Source of the DNA: GCA-2733415 sp964608925 | Lineage (GTDB): Bacteria; Bacteroidota; Bacteroidia; Flavobacteriales; Flavobacteriaceae | Assembly: GCA_964608925.1 (NCBI GenBank) | Contig: CAZSQD010000130.1 | Coordinates: 1-7,177 of the forward strand | Direction: 5' to 3' | Length of the DNA: 7,177 nt | Part shown: one piece after another, positions 5,376 through 7,177 of the stretch | Layout of the letters: every line of letters starts with the position of its first letter | Position numbering within the stretch: position 1 is the stretch's first letter | Translations under genes and position numbers: made by a program | The notes under the pieces: generated by a model | Told to the model about the DNA's origin: nothing | Databases searched by the model: none | The model's input: the letters and a program-made list of their open reading frames with translations, nothing else

Positions 5376-5999
5376 TTATTTTCCAAATAAACCGCCTAAA
5401 AGACCACCTTTTTTTCCGCCACCAAGAACCATACCGGCAACATCATCTAAAATGCTACCATCGTTATTACCGTCTAATAAAGATTCAATTAAACTTTGTT
5501 GCTTGTTTGCAGTAGCTCCTCCACCTAATAAGCCCCCTAATAAATCGCCAATACCGTTTTGGTTACTTATATTTTGTTGTCTTTTTTGTTTTCCTAAATA
5601 TCCCATAACTATTGGTGCAGCTACAGATAATATTTTCATTACAGACCCCATATCCATACCAGATTTTTGAGCTAATGCGTTGGCTACGTTATCTTGTGAA
5701 CCTCCTAAAACATGACCTAATATTCCAGCACCATCTTGCATTATATTTTGATCTACACCACCACCAAATAAACCACCTAGGTTATCTAAGATAGAACCAT
5801 CATGTTTTTCTAATGCTCCCATTAATCCTGCAGCTCCTTCTGGAGTAGCAGCATTACGCTTCATAGCACCCATTAAAACCGGTAAAGCCATGGTTAATAA
5901 TGAAGATGTTTTGTCTGCTGATTGTCCAGACTGTCCAGCAACTCCACTAATTAATGTTTTACCTAAATCACTGTTTAATAAATCTAAAATTCCTGACAT
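5376..5999 (-). CDS. DUF937 domain protein, Gly-rich
   Basis: A 207-residue protein of the DUF937 family, whose function is not established. MSGILDLLNSDLGKTLISGV at the N-terminus is typical of the family, followed by helical segments such as LLTMALPVLMGAMKRNA (34-50) and the predicted helix VMKILSVAAPIVMGYLGKQKR (120-140). Between these lie Gly/Leu-rich stretches: GGLFGGG at 75-81, GGLLGGG at 155-161 and GGLLGGLFGK at the end. DGSILD occurs twice (67-72 and 180-185), each time leading into a Gly-rich run. There is no signal peptide, so it is probably cytoplasmic. The ATG at 5999 gives the family's usual start, after an A-rich leader. It is a single-gene unit with its own terminator. Low-complexity Gly content may inflate similarity to unrelated proteins, but the N-terminal half is distinctive. 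Confidence 0.85.
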   Translation of the reverse strand: MSGILDLLNSDLGKTLISGVAGQSGQSADKTSSLLTMALPVLMGAMKRNAATPEGAAGLMGALEKHDGSILDNLGGLFGGGVDQNIMQDGAGILGHVLGGSQDNVANALAQKSGMDMGSVMKILSVAAPIVMGYLGKQKRQQNISNQNGIGDLLGGLLGGGATANKQQSLIESLLDGNNDGSILDDVAGMVLGGGKKGGLLGGLFGK

Positions 6000-6092
6000 T
6001 TTTTTTATGTTTTTAAGTTGTTATTTAATATAGAAACCCTAAGATACTATTTTTTTATGTAATAAGGTTTATAATTATGAAAAACAGCGTGT

Positions 6093-7177
6093 TTACACCT
6101 GTATAACGCCTAAATTGAATGGTTTTTCAATAGGAGCGTGGTTAGCAGCTTCAATACCTAATGATATCCATTTACGGGTATCTAATGGGTCAATGATACC
6201 ATCTGTCCAAATACGAGAAGCTGCATAGTATGGAGATATTTGATTATCATATTTATCTTTTATCTTGTTAAATAGCGCTTCTTCTTTTTCGGGAGTAATT
6301 TCTTCTCCTTTTTTTAAGAGTGAAGCTTTTTCTATTTGCAATAATACTTTTGCAGCAGCAGTACCACTCATAACTGCTAAATTTGCACTTGGCCAAGAAA
6401 CAATTAAACGTGGGTCATACGCTTTACCACACATTGCATAATTACCAGCACCATAAGAGTTACCCATAATAATGGTAAATTTAGGTACAACACTATTACT
6501 AACGGCATTTACCATTTTAGCACCATCTTTTATAATGCCACCGTGTTCACTTTTACTACCTACCATAAAACCAGTAACGTCTTGAAAAAATACTAACGGA
6601 ATTTTCTTTTGGTTACAGTTGGCAATAAAACGTGTAGCTTTATCAGCACTATCACTATAAATAACACCGCCAAATTGCATTTCACCTTTCTTATTTTTCA
6701 CTACTTTACGTTGGTTGGCAACAATACCAACTGCCCAACCATCAATACGGGCATAACAGGTAATGATACTTTTACCGTAACCAGCTTTGTATTCATCAAA
6801 TTCCGAATTATCAACCAAACGTTTGATAATTTCTTTCATATCATATTGATCAGATCTTGATTTTGGTAAAATACCGTAAATATCTTTTTCATTTTCAGAT
6901 GGACGGGTAGGAGTAGCCCTATTGTAACCAGCTTTATCAAAGTCACCAATTCTGCCCATAGTACGTTTTATAGTATCTAAAGCATCTTTATCATCTTTAG
7001 CCTTATAGTCTGTTACTCCAGAAACTTCACAATGAGTAGTTGCTCCACCTAGAGTTTCATTATCTATATTTTCGCCAATAGCTGCTTTTACTAAATAACT
7101 ACCTGCTAAAAAGATACTTCCTGTTTTATCAACAATTAAAGCTTCATCACTCATAATTGGCAAATAAGCACCACCAG
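6093..7177 (-). CDS. Acyl-CoA carboxylase beta subunit (methylcrotonyl-CoA type carboxyltransferase), N-terminus off the edge
   Basis: The last 360 residues of a biotin-dependent acyl-CoA carboxyltransferase. These enzymes move carboxyl from biotin to an acyl-CoA, in leucine or propionate breakdown. The fragment opens in the N-domain at GGAYLPIMSDEALIVDKTG and ends in a typical IWTDGIIDPLDTRKWISLG...APIE tail. The crotonase-fold C-domain carries GFMVG...GGIIKDGAKMV and GNSYGAGNYAMCGKAYDPR. This GxSxGAGNYxMCGRAYxPR signature with WPxA..VM is the methylcrotonyl/geranyl-CoA carboxylase type, not the GAYDVMSSKH form of propionyl-CoA carboxylase. The family is usually 510-545 residues, so roughly two thirds is present. 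Reading is open to the window edge; the TTG and ATG codons near 7155-7163 are internal, not starts. No alpha (biotin carboxylase) subunit is visible here. Substrate is inferred from motif type only. Confidence 0.9.
   Translation of the reverse strand, partial: GGAYLPIMSDEALIVDKTGSIFLAGSYLVKAAIGENIDNETLGGATTHCEVSGVTDYKAKDDKDALDTIKRTMGRIGDFDKAGYNRATPTRPSENEKDIYGILPKSRSDQYDMKEIIKRLVDNSEFDEYKAGYGKSIITCYARIDGWAVGIVANQRKVVKNKKGEMQFGGVIYSDSADKATRFIANCNQKKIPLVFFQDVTGFMVGSKSEHGGIIKDGAKMVNAVSNSVVPKFTIIMGNSYGAGNYAMCGKAYDPRLIVSWPSANLAVMSGTAAAKVLLQIEKASLLKKGEEITPEKEEALFNKIKDKYDNQISPYYAASRIWTDGIIDPLDTRKWISLGIEAANHAPIEKPFNLGVIQV

Noticed and set aside
6609..6860. Plus-strand open frame of 83 codons inside the carboxylase gene
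   Set aside because: It is antisense to conserved carboxyltransferase motifs and is a shadow of that coding sequence.
7155..7163. Possible start codons (TTG, ATG) for the carboxylase
   Set aside because: The frame stays open to the edge and upstream residues GGAYL belong to the conserved N-domain, so these codons are internal.

Overview
The window is an AT-rich piece of a Bacteroidota chromosome, most likely from the family Flavobacteriaceae. The evidence is the protein families present (flavobacterial-type HtpG and XerD, a DUF6787-like membrane protein, a DUF937 protein, a lipoprotein with a Ser-Asp-Asp stretch after its cysteine), the near absence of Shine-Dalgarno sequences, and a TAnnTTTG-type -7 promoter element. 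It looks like ordinary chromosomal DNA. I see no rRNA, tRNA, CRISPR array, prophage or complete insertion sequence.

Layout from left to right. Bases 1-279 (minus) hold the N-terminal 93 codons of the chaperone gene htpG, preceded by a two-unit TGNCA motif that could be a stress-regulatory site. Bases 398-1300 (minus) hold a complete xerD-type tyrosine recombinase, with a terminator hairpin unusually close to its start codon. Bases 1441-2968 (minus) form a two-gene unit: a membrane-anchored OmpA-family peptidoglycan-binding protein, then a membrane-anchored protein with a cytoplasmic helix-hairpin-helix domain. Bases 3192-3509 hold the only plus-strand gene, a 105-residue membrane protein of unknown function. 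It converges on a lipoprotein gene with YD-repeat-like sequence (3669-4421, minus), and a strong bidirectional terminator separates them.

The 334-base gap 4422-4755 contains the lipoprotein promoter, which abuts an (ATA)5 tract, and a 214-base segment with inverted ends and a possible 5-base target duplication that looks like a MITE. To its right, all on the minus strand, are a GTG-started four-helix membrane protein made of two related halves (4756-5274), a Gly-rich DUF937 protein with its own terminator (5376-5999), and the C-terminal two thirds of a methylcrotonyl-CoA-type carboxyltransferase beta subunit (6093-7177, running off the edge).

Most genes appear to be independent units. The only clear operon is the OmpA/helix-hairpin-helix pair, which joins a cell-wall-binding domain on one side of the inner membrane to a possible nucleic-acid-binding domain on the other. 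No complete new defence or mobile system is evident. The most interesting items are this membrane pair, the degenerate tandem OmpA domain, the MITE-like segment, and the repeat tract beside the lipoprotein promoter.
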